64,000 nucleotides of DNA from Dryocosmus kuriphilus (GCA_038277395.1 CM076192.1:47433356-47497355), one strand, 5' to 3'. Counted from the first letter of the stretch, positions 1-11,349 are shown. Notes: generated by a model from the letters alone, not told the origin. A program made the numbers and translations.

Positions 1-129
1 TTTACATAATTTTCTTTGGTTTGGTTCATTTAAATGATCAGGGTGTGGCCGTCTGACCGAAGTTTGTGAGGCTAATTTTGTCTTTTTGGCTGAGATGCTT
101 GGCGTTCAGGGTGTTTTCTTTTTAGTTTT

Positions 130-259
130 GGAACGCAGGTTCCGTGAGGTGCTTTCCATTTTGTTTTGGAACATAGGTTCCGCGTATCTTTAGCCTCTTG
201 GCCTTGGACGCTTAGCACTCAGTAAGTTGTGCCCTTTTCCCTTTGGAACATAGGTTCCG
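130..259. repeat. Three copies of a GGAAC-NNN-GGTTCC motif
   Basis: A 15-bp imperfect palindrome of the form GGAACATAGGTTCCG (first copy GGAACGCAGGTTCCG) occurs at 130-144, 168-182 and 245-259, spaced 38 and 77 bp, close to one and two units of a 38-bp period. The mirror copies are in the right arm near 7221-7350. It may be a degenerate tandem array or paired protein-binding sites in the element's 5' region. No function is known to me. Confidence 0.6.
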
Positions 260-329
260 TTTATTTTATCGCCCCTTGCTCAATTTGGTCAAATAAGCCC
301 ACCCTTGTCCTAAGAAAGGACTGGCGCCC

Positions 330-600
330 GACTATTTATTATATTTGAGATCTAGAAATGTTTTAAATTAGTATTTTTTTAATTAAAGAAGTAGTCTAGC
401 TTTATTTATCGTGATTAGGGTCCGTAGTGCGCTATTTATGGAGACCACAAAAATAGTAGCGTCACAACAGTTAGGGTAGGGTATCAAAAGATCTGTATAC
501 AAGGTGAGTGGCATAGATGGAATGAGGACAAAGAAGGACTAGAGAAGGCAGATAGGCGTGTTTTATAGAAAGAAAGGCGGCGAGAAAGGGAAAGGATAAG
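330..600 (+). other. 5' flank of LINE A, no gene seen
   Basis: The sequence between the GGAAC motifs and the first recognisable endonuclease residues has short Lys/Arg-rich reading frames but no ORF1-like domain. LINE A therefore appears 5' truncated or lacks ORF1 here. Confidence 0.4.
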
Positions 601-876
601 GTCAAGGATAAAAAAAAGAGAAGGAAGAACAGGAAGGGGGGACAAGAAAGTGAAAAAGAGGTTAAGGCTCTCTTTTGGAATGTAGCAGGAATAATGGAAA
701 AGGATAAAGAGTTTTGGAAATATGTCGAAACATGTGATGTAGTAGGATTGGCGGAAACATGGTTAGAAGAAAAGGATTGGGAAAAGGCAAGAAGTATATT
801 ACCGGACGGTTTTAGATGGGAACTGCAAGGGGCGGTATGAAAAAAGGACAAGGGCAGGGCTAGTGGAGGCATAATA

Positions 877-1455
877 ATGGGAGTCAAAGACAACTTAGAG
901 GAGAAGGAGGTTATAAGAGATACTGTAGAGGGCTTACAGGAGAGAAGGGTAAAAATAAAAGGAAGGTGGCATAGAATAGTGACAATTTATAAAGGAATAA
1001 AAATGAAAAGAAAAAGAAAAGAAATAGAGAGTTACATAAGAGAAGATGAAGAGGAGATTCTAATAATAGGGGGAGACTGGAATGCAAGAATAGGGGAGAA
1101 AGGGAGTGTTTACGTAGATGGAAAGTATAACGAGAGAAAGACAAAAGACTATACTCCTAATAATGAGGGAAAGGAACTATTAGGCTTAGTGGAAGAAAGG
1201 GGTTGGTATATTCTGAATGGAAATAAGAAAGGAGATGAGAAAGGGGAATTTACGTACACAAGAGCCAATGCATCTACAGTAATAGATTACGTTATAGTTA
1301 ATACAGAAGGATGGGAGAATATTAAAAGAATGAAGATAGAGTCTAGAGTGGATTCGGATCATCAAACGTTAGCTGTGTGTCTAAAAAGTAGAATAAATAA
1401 AGGAAAGAAAACATCGGGGGGAGAAGTAGTAGACAAAGAAGTGTGGATGAAATAA
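877..1455 (+). pseudogene. LINE A endonuclease fragment (longest open piece)
   Basis: This is a 192-codon uninterrupted piece of the endonuclease-exonuclease-phosphatase domain. GGDWNAR carries the conserved Asp/Asn pair and DSDHQT the C-terminal Asp/His of the family. It is bounded upstream by a TGA near 838 and downstream by a TAA, after which the same frame continues. These look like point nonsense changes in one long ORF rather than gene boundaries. Confidence 0.85.
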
Positions 1456-1824
1456 ACAAGGAATGAATATAGAGAAAGGACAGGAAAATTAGAATATGAG
1501 AAGGTAGAGTTATTAGAGGTGTGGAAAGAATTAAAGAAAAAGGTGAAAAAGGCTAGGAATGTAAAAAGGATAAAAATTAGGAGGGGAAAGGATAAAAACT
1601 GGACAAATCCATGGTGGGATAGTGAATGTAGGAAAAAGAAAAAGGAAGTTAAAAAAGCGTATAAGAACGGGTAAAAGGGAACGGAAGCAAATTCGAATTA
1701 TGTAAAGATTAGGAAAGAGTATACAGATCTATGTAACAGAAAGGAGGAAAAGAAGCAAAAAGAAATAGAGGAAGAAATTAGTAGAATTAAAACGGAGGGC
1801 GAGGCGTGGAAATTTATAAATAAA

Positions 1825-2379
1825 ATGAGAAAGAAAAAAGAGGGAATAAGTGTCAAGATAAAAATGGAAAAGTTGAGGAGACATTTCAAAGAAATGTCTA
1901 TAGGTTCAGATGAACAGAAGACCGATGACTGGCAGAGAATGATAAGAGAGGAAAACGATGAGGAGCTAGGGGATGAAGAGATAAAAGTGCAATTGAATGG
2001 GCTAAAGAAAGGGAAGGCAGGAGGAAATGATGGCCTAAGTAATGAGGTATGGTTTTACAGCAGTGGGAGAAACGAGAGGGAAATTGAAAGAGGTGATGAA
2101 AAGGGTTTGGAGAGGGAGGGATTTCCGGATGAGTGGAGAGAAGGTTTGATAGCACCAATATGCAAGAAAGGAGATAAAGAGAAGGTTGATAATTATAGGG
2201 AGATAACACTCCTGAATACGGCGTACAAGGTATGTGCGATGGTTTTGACAGAAAGGTTAAAGAAGGAGGTAGAAGTCAATGGGATACTACCGGATAATCA
2301 GGCAGGATTTAGAGAGGACAGAAGTACGATGGACAACATATATATACTACAACATGTAGTAGATAAAGAGACGGAATGA
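1825..2379 (+). pseudogene. LINE A reverse transcriptase, fingers region (left arm)
   Basis: This is 184 codons with the LINE RT signatures GKAGGNDGLSNEVW, EGLIAPICKKGD, REITLLNTAYKV and NQAGFRED. Between about 2068 and 2110 the left arm has one extra G and then one missing G relative to the right arm, so about 14 residues are read in a wrong frame. The right arm (5098-5652) reads through as expected for an RT. The paired homopolymer change suggests sequencing error rather than evolution. Confidence 0.88.
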
Positions 2380-2538
2380 AAAGGTGGAAAACTATGTGCG
2401 CTCTTCGTAGATTTAAAGGCCGCGTTCCCATCGATAAATAGGAAAAAATTGTGGGAGGTAATGAAGAAAAGGTGAATAAATGACAGTTTAATAGAAAAGG
2501 TAAGGGAAATTTACAAGAAAACCAGGGATACGGTTAGA

Positions 2539-2901
2539 GTGGGAAAAGAAACATCAAAGGAGTCCTGGACAGAGCTAGGGTTGAGACAGGGCTGCCCATT
2601 GAGCCCACTGCTATTTGCAGTGTTTATAGCGGACATGGAAGAGGAGTTTAAGAAAGTATTAGAAGGGGGAGTAGTAGTAGGGAGGAAAAGATTTTGGTCT
2701 CTGGCATATGCAGATGATATTGTGTTACTTGCTAGGGAGGTAGATGTCTTGAGAAGCATGATGAAAAGTTTAGAGAGATATCTGCAGGAAAAGAAGCTAA
2801 TACTGAATGTAAAAAAGTCCAAGGTAATGGTTTTCGGAATAGGAGGTGGGAAAAGGAAAAAAAAACAGAGACGAATGGCAATGGAGAGGAGAAAGTGTTG
2901 A
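2539..2901 (+). pseudogene. LINE A reverse transcriptase, palm with YADD (left arm)
   Basis: This piece carries LGLRQGCPLSPLLFAVF and the catalytic LAYADDIVLL, followed by LNVKKSKVMVF. A run of nine A near 2860 (five in the right arm) shifts the frame, so the downstream thumb region lies in a new frame at 2846-3376. The right arm shows the two halves as one 277-codon ORF. Confidence 0.9.
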
Positions 2902-3510
2902 AGAAATAGAAGAGTTTGTTTACTTAGGATTTTTGTTTAAGAAAAATGGGAACATTAGAGGGCATGTGAAGGAAAGAGTAAAAAGAGCAACGATAGTCAT
3001 GAAGAAGGTGTGGGGAATAGGAGAGAAATTATTTAGAGATGATTTCAAGAGAAGAATGAGAATGTATGAGGCGTTAGTGATGAGTGTTTTACTGTATGGA
3101 GTCGAAATTTGGGGGTGGAGGGAATACGAGGAAGTGGAAAGACTGCATGAAAAATTTATTAGATGGACGCTGGGTCTAGATAGAAGCACGCCATGGTACA
3201 TAGTATTGAAAGAAGTAGATAGAGAAAAAATTAAGATAAGAGTAGGGAACAGAGCATGCAAGTTTGAAGAAAAAGCCTTGGAAAGTAATGGAAGAATGAT
3301 TGTTAAAGCATGCTTAGAAGAGAGAGAATTAGGATTGGGGGGAGAAAAGGATTATAAGAAAGAGAAAGGTATCTAAATAGGAATGGTTGGTCAAGGGAAT
3401 TAGTGAGGAGAGAACACATAATGGGAATAAAAGTACAACAAAATTTGATGAATAGAGATAGAGATGTACTAATGCATGTGATTGAAAATAAAATAAAAGA
3501 AGCAAAATAT

Positions 3511-4010
3511 NNNNNNNNNNNNNNNNNNNNNNNNNNNNNNNNNNNNNNNNNNNNNNNNNNNNNNNNNNNNNNNNNNNNNNNNNNNNNNNNNNNNNNNNNN
3601 NNNNNNNNNNNNNNNNNNNNNNNNNNNNNNNNNNNNNNNNNNNNNNNNNNNNNNNNNNNNNNNNNNNNNNNNNNNNNNNNNNNNNNNNNNNNNNNNNNNN
3701 NNNNNNNNNNNNNNNNNNNNNNNNNNNNNNNNNNNNNNNNNNNNNNNNNNNNNNNNNNNNNNNNNNNNNNNNNNNNNNNNNNNNNNNNNNNNNNNNNNNN
3801 NNNNNNNNNNNNNNNNNNNNNNNNNNNNNNNNNNNNNNNNNNNNNNNNNNNNNNNNNNNNNNNNNNNNNNNNNNNNNNNNNNNNNNNNNNNNNNNNNNNN
3901 NNNNNNNNNNNNNNNNNNNNNNNNNNNNNNNNNNNNNNNNNNNNNNNNNNNNNNNNNNNNNNNNNNNNNNNNNNNNNNNNNNNNNNNNNNNNNNNNNNNN
4001 NNNNNNNNNN
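3511..4010. other. Assembly gap of exactly 500 N
   Basis: All 500 positions are N. A round number suggests a fixed-size scaffolding gap rather than a measured one. The gap lies inside LINE A ORF2, at the centre of the palindrome. The left side carries 40 bp (3471-3510) with no counterpart on the right. Confidence 0.99.
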
Positions 4011-6880
4011 AGTACATCTCTATCTCTATTCATCAAATTTTGTTGTACTTTTATTCCCATTATGTGTTCTCTCCTCACTAATTCCCTTGACCAACCATTC
4101 CTATTTAGATACCTTTCTCTTTCTTATAATCCTTTTCTCCCCCCAATCCTAATTCTCTCTCTTCTAAGCATGCTTTAACAATCATTCTTCCATTACTTTC
4201 CAAGGCTTTTTCTTCAAACTTGCATGCTCTGTTCCCTACTCTTATCTTAATTTTTTCTCTATCTACTTCTTTCAATACTATGTACCATGGCGTGCTTCTA
4301 TCTAGACCCAGCGTCCATCTAATAAATTTTTCATGCAGTCTTTCCACTTCCTCGTATTCCCTCCACCCCCAAATTTCGACTCCATACAGTAAAACACTCA
4401 TCACTAACGCCTCATACATTCTCATTCTTCTCTTGAAATCATCTCTAAATAATTTCTCTCCTATTCCCCACACCTTCTTCATGACTATCGTTGCTCTTTT
4501 TACTCTTTCCTTCACATGCCCTCTAATGTTCCCATTTTTCTTAAACAAAAATCCTAAGTAAACAAACTCTTCTATTTCTTCAACACTTTCTCCTCTCCAT
4601 TGCCATTCGTCTCTGTTTTTCCTTTTCCCACCTCCTATTCCGAAAACCATTACCTTGGACTTTTTTACATTCAGTATTAGCTTCTTTTCCTGCAGATATC
4701 TCTCTAAACTTTTCATCATGCTTCTCAAGACATCTACCTCCCTAGCAAGTAACACAATATCATCTGCATATGCCAGAGACCAAAATCTTTTCCTCCCTAC
4801 TACTACTCCCCCTTCTAATACTTTCTTAAACTCCTCTTCCATGTCCGCTATAAACACTGCAAATAGCAGTGGGCTCAATGGGCAGCCCTGTCTCAACCCT
4901 AGCTCTGTCCAGGACTCCTTTGATGTTTCTTTTCCCACTCTAACCGTATCCCTGGTTTTCTTGTAAATTTCCCTTACCTTTTCTATTAAACTGTCATTTA
5001 TTCACCTTTTCTTCATTACCTCCCACAATTTTTTCCTATTTATCGATGGGAACGCGGCCTTTAAATCTACGAAGAGCGCACATAGTTTTCCACCTTTTCA
5101 TTCCGTCTCTTTATCTACTACATGTTGTAGTATATATATGTTGTCCATCGTACTTCTGTCCTCTCTAAATCCTGCCTGATTATCCGGTAGTATCCCATTG
5201 ACTTCTACCTCCTTCTTTAACCTTTCTGTCAAAACCATCGCACATACCTTGTACGCCGTATTCAGGAGTGTTATCTCCCTATAATTATCAACCTTCTCTT
5301 TATCTCCTTTCTTGCATATTGGTGCTATCAAACCTTCTCTCCACTCATCCGGAAATCCCTCCCCTCTCCAAACCCTTTTCATCACCTCTTTCAATTTCCC
5401 TCTCGTTTCTCCACTGCTGTAAAACCATACCTCATTACTTAGGCCATCATTTCCTCCTGCCTTCCCTTTCTTTAGCCCATTCAATTGCACTTTTATCTCT
5501 TCATCCCCTAGCTCCTCATCGTTTTCCTCTCTTATCATTCTCTGCCAGTCATCGGTCTTCTGTTCATCTGAACCTATAGACATTTCTTTGAAATGTCTCC
5601 TCAACTTTTCCATTTTTATCTTGACACTTATTCCCTCTTTTTTCTTTCTCATTTTATTTATAAATTTCCACGCCTCGCCCTCCGTTTTAATTCTACTAAT
5701 TTCTTCCTCTATTTCTTTTTGCTTCTTTTCCTCCTTTCTGTTACATAGATCTGTATACTCTTTCCTAATCTTTACATAATTCGAATTTGCTTCCGTTCCC
5801 TTTTACCCGTTCTTATACGCTTTTTTAACTTCCTTTTTCTTTTTCCTACATTCACTATCCCACCATGGATTTGTCCAGTTTTTATCCTTTCCCCTCCTAA
5901 TTTTTATCCTTTTTACATTCCTAGCCTTTTTCACCTTTTTCTTTAATTCTTTCCACACCTCTAATAACTCTACCTTCTCATATTCTAATTTTCCTGTCCT
6001 TTCTCTATATTCATTCCTTGTTTATTTCATCCACACTTCTTTGTCTACTACTTCTCCCCCCGATGTTTTCTTTCCTTTATTTATTCTACTTTTTAGACAC
6101 ACAGCTAACGTTTGATGATCCGAATCCACTCTAGACTCTATCTTCATTCTTTTAATATTCTCCCATCCTTCTGTATTAACTATAACGTAATCTATTACTG
6201 TAGATGCATTGGCTCTTGTGTACGTAAATTCCCCTTTCTCATCTCCTTTCTTATTTCCATTCAGAATATACCAACCCCTTTCTTCCACTAAGCCTAATAG
6301 TTCCTTTCCCTCATTATTAGGAGTATAGTCTTTTGTCTTTCTCTCGTTATACTTTCCATCTACGTAAACACTCCCTTTCTCCCCTATTCTTGCATTCCAG
6401 TCTCCCCCTATTATTAGAATCTCCTCTTCATCTTCTCTTATGTAACTCTCTATTTCTTTTCTTTTTCTTTTCATTTTTATTCCTTTATAAATTGTCACTA
6501 TTCTATGCCACCTTCCTTTTATTTTTACCCTTCTCTCCTGTAAGCCCTCTACAGTATCTCTTATAACCTCCTTCTCCTCTAAGTTGTCTTTGACTCCCAT
6601 TATTATGCCTCCACTAGCCCTGCCCTTGTCCTTTTTTCATACCGCCCCTTGCAGTTCCCATCTAAAACCGTCCGGTAATATACTTCTTGCCTTTTCCCAA
6701 TCCTTTTCTTCTAACCATGTTTCCGCCAATCCTACTACATCACATGTTTCGACATATTTCCAAAACTCTTTATCCTTTTCCATTATTCCTGCTACATTCC
6801 AAAAGAGAGCCTTAACCTCTTTTTCACTTTCTTGTCCCCCCTTCCTGTTCTTCCTTCTCTTTTTTTTATCCTTGACCTTA
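4011..6880 (-). pseudogene. LINE A ORF2 (right arm, broken)
   Basis: The same ORF2 as in the left arm, on the minus strand. It is slightly better preserved: 4938 to 4105 is one 277-codon reading frame covering the RT palm (YADD) and thumb, 5652 to 5098 the RT fingers, and 6600 to 6022 the endonuclease. The shared nonsense codons are present in both arms, so they predate or accompany the duplication. The homopolymer frameshifts are not shared. Confidence 0.9.
4105..4938 (-). pseudogene. LINE A reverse transcriptase palm and thumb (right arm, 277 codons)
   Basis: This is the longest open stretch of LINE A. It begins in the RT just before LGLRQGCPLSP, contains SLAYADDIVLL, and continues into the thumb with VYLGFLFKKNG and VLLYGVEIWGW. 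It ends at the stop near 4105, after which another frame continues as coding sequence (the frameshift also seen at 3355). Confidence 0.9.
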
Positions 6881-7479
6881 TCCTTTCCCTTTCTCGCCGC
6901 CTTTCTTTCTATAAAAAAAACACGCCTATCTGCCTTCTCTAGTCCTTCTTTGTCCTCATTCCATCTATGCCACTCACCTTGTATACAGATCTTTTGATAC
7001 CCTACCCTAACTGTTGTGACGCTACTATTTTTGTGGTCTCCATAAATAGCGCACTACGGACCCTAATCACGATAAATAAAGCTAGACTACTTCTTTAATT
7101 AAAAAAATACTAATTTAAACATTTCTAGATCTCAAATATAATAAATAGTCGGGCGCCAGTCCTTTCTTAGGACAAGGGTGGGCTTATTTGACCAAATTGA
7201 GCAAGGGGCGATAAAATAAACGGAACCTATGTTCCAAAGGGAAAAGGGCACAACTTACTGAGTGCTAAGCGTCCAAGGCCAAGAGGCTAAAGATACGCGG
7301 AACCTATGTTCCAAAACAAAATGGAAAGCACCTCACGGAACCTGCGTTCCAAAACTAAAAAGAAAACACCCTGAACGCCAAGCATCTCAGCCAAAAAGAC
7401 AAAATTAGCCTCACAAACTTCGGTCAGACGGCCACACCCTGATCATTTAAATGAACCAAACCAAAGAAAATTATGTAAA

Positions 7480-8100
7480 AAAAAAAAAAAAGAAAAAGGT
7501 ATCCGAGGATAAGACACAAAAAAAAAAGAAGATCCAAATGACAACTAACTAGATGTACTGAAAAATAAAAGATACACAAAAAAAATTAAGTAATCGACAA
7601 ATAAAATCTCAAAATACCAAAATTAGGGTCGGCAAAAACAACTAGCTCAGCCTAAACACACGGTGGTAGAGGGGCGGGTTACGTAATTACAAAGCTCATT
7701 TATTAAATATAGTAATTAGCAACAATTTATTCAATTCCTCAAAAGTGAAAAATTTTACAATGGGTCGATTACTGGAAGTCATAAGGGAACAACAGAATTG
7801 CGAACAAAAGGGACACTACTATTAGCTCGAACAGCAAAAAAAAAATAACACAGTGGTCATGACAGCGAATGAAATCTTAAGCATACGGCAAAGCTCACAA
7901 TTAGTTAGGGGACCGCAGCACACATGATAATAAAACGTTATGTAAGTCGCCACTCGGGAAGGGTCGCAAAAAACAAAAGATAGGGGCAACAAAGATAAGT
8001 AAGTTACATAATTGAGTCGCAAAATTATGGTTAACACAGTAATTTCGGGGTCAAGTCAAATTAAATTAAAATTAACCTAAGTTACGGGGTCTAATGTGAC
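7480..8100. other. AT-rich sequence, no gene seen
   Basis: Starts with A-rich runs directly after the palindrome arm. No recognisable protein, repeat unit or RNA gene is visible. It may be the outer part of the palindrome, whose mirror lies left of the window. Confidence 0.5.
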
Positions 8101-8111
8101 ACTACAATTTT

Positions 8112-8131
8112 GGGGGGGGGGGGGGGGGGGG
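8112..8131 (+). repeat. G homopolymer, 20 bp
   Basis: An uninterrupted run of 20 G. Similar runs occur at 11860-11873, 12983-12998 and 37876-37894. Such runs can form quadruplexes and are also typical places for length errors. Confidence 0.95.
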
Positions 8132-8224
8132 ACTCGGTGGAAAATTAAAAGAAGAAGGAGGACGGGGAATTTCGTAAGCTCGGGGAAGTACTCATCTAAA
8201 TTTAAAATACAGAAAAAAAGGCAT

Positions 8225-9215
8225 CACTATTTTGGGGAAGGTACGCAACTGAATCGTCAAGTAAAAGGGGTTTTCATAAATTCAGGGAGGGTACGCAACT
8301 GCATTTTAAATAAAAAGGGGTTCTCATAAATTCAGGGAGGGTACGCAACTGAATTTTAAATAAAAAAAAGGGTTTTCATAAATTCAGGGAGGGTACTCAA
8401 CTACATTTTAATACAGAAGGGTATCATTATCTTGGGGAAGGTACGCAACTGAATTATCAAATAAAAAGGGTTTTCATAAATTCAGAGAGGGTACTCAACT
8501 AAATTTTAATACAAAAGGGTATCATTATCTTGGGGAAGGTACGCAACTGAATCATCAAATAAAAAGGGTTTTCATAAATTCAGGGAGGGTACTCAACTAA
8601 ATTTTAATACAAAAGGGTATCATTATCTTGGGGAAGGTACGCAACTGAATCATCAAATAAAAAGGGGTTTTTATAAATTCAGGGAGGGTACTCAACTAGA
8701 TTTTAATACAAAAGGGTATATTTATTAGGGAAGGTACGCAGGTAATTACGCAACTGAATTACCAAATAAAAAGGGTTTTCATAAATTCAGGGAGGGTACT
8801 CAACTAAATTTTAATACAAAAGGGTATCATTATCTTGGGGAAGGTACGCAACTGAATCATCAAATAAAAAGGGGTTTTCATAAATTCAGGGAGGGTACTC
8901 AACTAGATTTTAATACAAAAGGGTATCATTATCTTGGGGAAGGTACGCAACTGAATTACCAAATAAAAAGGGTTTTCATAAATTCAGGGAGGGTACTCAA
9001 CTAAATTTTAATATAAAAGGGTATCATTATCTTGGGGAAGGTACGCAACTGAATTACCAAATAAAAAGGGTTTTCATAAATTCAGGGAGGGTACTCAACT
9101 AGATTTTAATACGAAAGGGTATCATTATCTTGGGGAAGGTACGCAACTGAATTATCAAATAAAAAGGGTTTTCATAAATTAAGGGAGGGTACTCAACTAA
9201 ATTTTAATACAAAAA
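8225..9215 (+). repeat. Minisatellite array, dimeric unit of about 98 bp
   Basis: The array alternates two related half-units of about 49 bp. One contains GGGGAAGGTACGCAACTGAAT and the other CAGGGAGGGTACTCAACTA. The first repeats near 8230 have only the simpler half-unit (GGTACGCAACTG every 55 bp), and the composite unit is then amplified about eight times. One unit near 8720 carries a short internal duplication. No coding potential is evident. Confidence 0.93.
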
Positions 9216-10004
9216 AAAATGTGGGTCGAATCGCAATTAGGGTCGGAAGAATTTTGGAACACACATTTCAGGTCAGAAAGGTAAAATACAAAATTATTCA
9301 TTGGGCACTTATGGAAACATCGTGGCGACTATTTCGGCATTCGGCACTCCGGATTATAATGGGGTTTACAGGCACATTTTTACAAAGAAATCACTGATAT
9401 AATTATTACTGAATGGTTTAGCCAAGGAGTTGTAGTAATTAGGTATTAACAAAAAGGAAGATATAAATATATTGTGAGAAGAAAATTGAGTAAATTGTCC
9501 CTGGTATCTGGCTAAACCATTCTACGAAAACGTGGTCCTACCTTTCTTTGTGGCCGACGGGAAAGACCTCGTGTTCACACTTCGGTTCACAACACTAAGA
9601 GAGCGTCTACCGCGCTTACCAGACAATAAATATAACGTGAGGAATTTACAAAATTGGGGAAGGGCTGGTGCGTGTACGCCTAATTCCTATGATTCGCAAC
9701 GATCGAGAGAAGGATAGCTGGTGAGGTCCGCTTCCGATTCGTCCATCCCATCTTCCTGTCCTTTCTCCGCCGGTCCTTATCAGCCGCCGTTGGGGAAGAG
9801 AGAGATTCCGAAGTCCTCCGTACTAGGCTAAGTGAGAGGGTAGAGTCGTACTATTCCTACTTTTCATGGCTGGCCGTATCCTGGTATCAAAGTGGAGAGT
9901 GAAGAGCCCCTCTCTCCCTGCTGCAGTCAGGGAGTGGGTCATCCCATACTCTCAAGAAAAGAAGGAAAACACAAAAAAATGTCTGTACTCAACAGAATAA
10001 TAAC
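9216..10004. other. Unclassified sequence, no gene seen
   Basis: No domain is recognised in either strand. A 13-bp inverted repeat (AATGGTTTAGCCA and its complement) is present at about 9410-9422 and 9508-9520. From 9530 the base composition becomes more balanced and resembles the edge of an old retroelement, but I found no paired LTR. Confidence 0.4.
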
Positions 10005-10213
10005 TTTTGGACGAAATCACCTATTCTTAATTAGAATTTTGTAGTGACCGCCCGGTCAATCCTCACCAGGAACTTACCTTGGGTCTCAGATAACCAAAAA
10101 AAAATAATCATGAATTTGCAAGCGAAATTACCTATTCCTAAGCAGAATTTTGTAGTAACCGCTACAGTCGATCCTCACCAGGAACTTGCCTTGGGTCTCA
10201 GATAACCAAAAGA
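10005..10213 (+). repeat. Two tandem copies of a ~95-bp unit
   Basis: CCTCACCAGGAACTTxCCTTGGGTCTCAGATAACC and its upstream partner (ACCTATTC, then AGAATTTTGTAGT) occur twice, near 10010-10098 and 10126-10210, with scattered substitutions. This is a direct duplication of non-coding sequence. Confidence 0.85.
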
Positions 10214-10583
10214 TAATGTACTCCAGGAGTTATGTGGGGACTTGTGATGCGAAGATATGCTGAAGGTGAAGGTGGCGGTGGATCCAATCAAACATTTTCG
10301 TGGTTGGCGGGGCCTCTGCAACCCTCACTCGAGACAGCGGAATCACGAAATTTTTTACAAAAAAAAATTAAAACAGCCCTAAATTCTTAAAAATTAAAAA
10401 TAAAATACACAAAATAAAATGATAAAATAAATAAATAGAACATAGGATAAAATATAATCTAAAAAAATATATATATAACAAAGAAGAGGAGTGCCGAATT
10501 TGCTGCCCTCCATGTAGACACGAGGGTTTTCGATAAAATTAATACTTTAAATTGGATTTGTGAGTTGCAGAAAATCTGCAACG
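10214..10583. other. A-rich sequence, no gene seen
   Basis: Mostly A/T runs (10350-10480). In the orientation of the minus-strand ORF1 next door this is where ORF2 would start, but no endonuclease or RT residues can be read, so that element ends or is interrupted here. Confidence 0.4.
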
Positions 10584-11345
10584 TCACACTGTCCTACCTT
10601 TATTCCTTTCTTCTTTGGCTATCTCTCTTATTTTCCTTTGAATCTCTCTTTCTTTGTATGTTAGGTCATGTTCCAAGCACACTTTCCTTGGACCTAGCCT
10701 ACTCTTAATTTTCATGACTTTTTGTTTCGCTTCCCACGAGTCCATCTCTACGACTAAAACCCCTTTACCATTTGTACCCTGTCTTCTCACTTTCTTTATT
10801 TTCCCTCCTGCCCCAAACTCCTTTTCTAAAAATTCCTCTACCGTTTTTCTCTCATTTCCTTCTTGTGTCGTTATGCCTACCATTATGATGTTGTTTCTTC
10901 TGTCCCATTTTTCCCTTTTTTCAAATTCCCTTTCCACCCCACTTACTTTCTTTACAATTCCCTCTAAGCCACCTACTTGTGGCGACTCGATTTTCTTTTC
11001 CATTACCTCAGTCTTCTTTCTCGGATCCATTTGTCCCTTAGTGGCTTCCACCATACCCTTCTCTACGACTTCTAATCTCTTTTTTTACTTCACCTAACTC
11101 GCGGTCCCATTTTGCTTCCATTCTAGCTAAGTCCTCCTTAATGCTTTTCCGTTCCCCTTTTCCCTCCTGTAGCATTCTCTGGACCTCCCCCACGCGTCTA
11201 CTAGCGACGCCTGGACCCCTAGACTCCGAGTTCTATTTCTTATCGGACCTGCGTCCGACTTCCCAGCGCGCCGGCTGCCTGAGACACTGCTTCCCCTTCC
11301 CTTTCGTTGATATTTTCTCTTTTATCGTGGAGGAGGGAGAAGATT
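10584..11345 (-). pseudogene. LINE ORF1-like protein (coiled coil plus RRM-like), broken
   Basis: ORF1 of L1-type LINEs binds the element's RNA through a coiled coil and an RRM-like domain. Reading from 11054 down, a charged helix leads into a strand of the type RNNIIMVGI, then KGVLVVEMDSWEAKQKVM and KVCLEHDLTYKEREIQ, which match the ORF1 RRM and C-terminal arrangement. The ORF1 of LINE B (36559-37667) has the same order. Upstream, another frame (about 11340-11060) encodes EVQRMLQEGKGERK followed by ARMEAKWDRELGEVKKEI, continuous coiled-coil sequence separated by a frameshift near 11055. A TAG lies near 11237. Confidence 0.75.
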
Positions 11346-11349
11346 CTTA

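Larger units (their letters stand above)
1..3470 (+). repeat. Left arm of a large palindrome
   Basis: This stretch is the reverse complement of 4011-7479. Paired positions sum to about 7477-7481 throughout, and the differences I found are homopolymer lengths (for example nine A here against five opposite, near 2860). The arm reaches the window edge, so its true outer end is not visible. It carries LINE A ORF2 plus its 5' flank. It may be a real inverted duplication, or one locus assembled twice and joined head to head. Confidence 0.97.
600..3510 (+). pseudogene. LINE A ORF2, APE endonuclease plus reverse transcriptase (left arm, broken)
   Basis: ORF2 of an APE-type non-LTR retrotransposon, which nicks target DNA and reverse transcribes its own RNA in place. 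The endonuclease begins near 660 (ALFWNVAG, then LAETW near 750) and continues through GGDWNAR near 1073 and DSDHQT near 1353. The reverse transcriptase runs from about 1990, with LRQGCPLSP near 2582 and the catalytic YADD near 2707. The C-terminal part (VYLGFLFKKNG, then YGVEIWGW) extends past a frameshift near 3355 and into the N gap. In-frame stops lie near 838, 1453, 1671, 2377 and 2473. There are also homopolymer frameshifts near 2068-2110 and 2860. Its closest relative in the window is LINE B at 37958-40665. I do not assign a clade beyond APE-type LINE. Confidence 0.9.
4011..7479 (-). repeat. Right arm of the large palindrome
   Basis: Reverse complement of 1-3470, with only homopolymer-length differences noticed. 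The base pairing with position 1 is at 7479. Because the left arm runs off the window, the sequence right of 7479 may also belong to the palindrome. Confidence 0.97.

Noticed and set aside
8225..9215. CRISPR array
   Set aside because: Repeats are contiguous and dimeric with no unique spacers, and the DNA is eukaryotic.
9880..9900. TGGTATCAAAG as a tRNA-iMet primer site of a Copia-like element
   Set aside because: It matches only in part, and no LTR boundary or paired LTR could be found around it.
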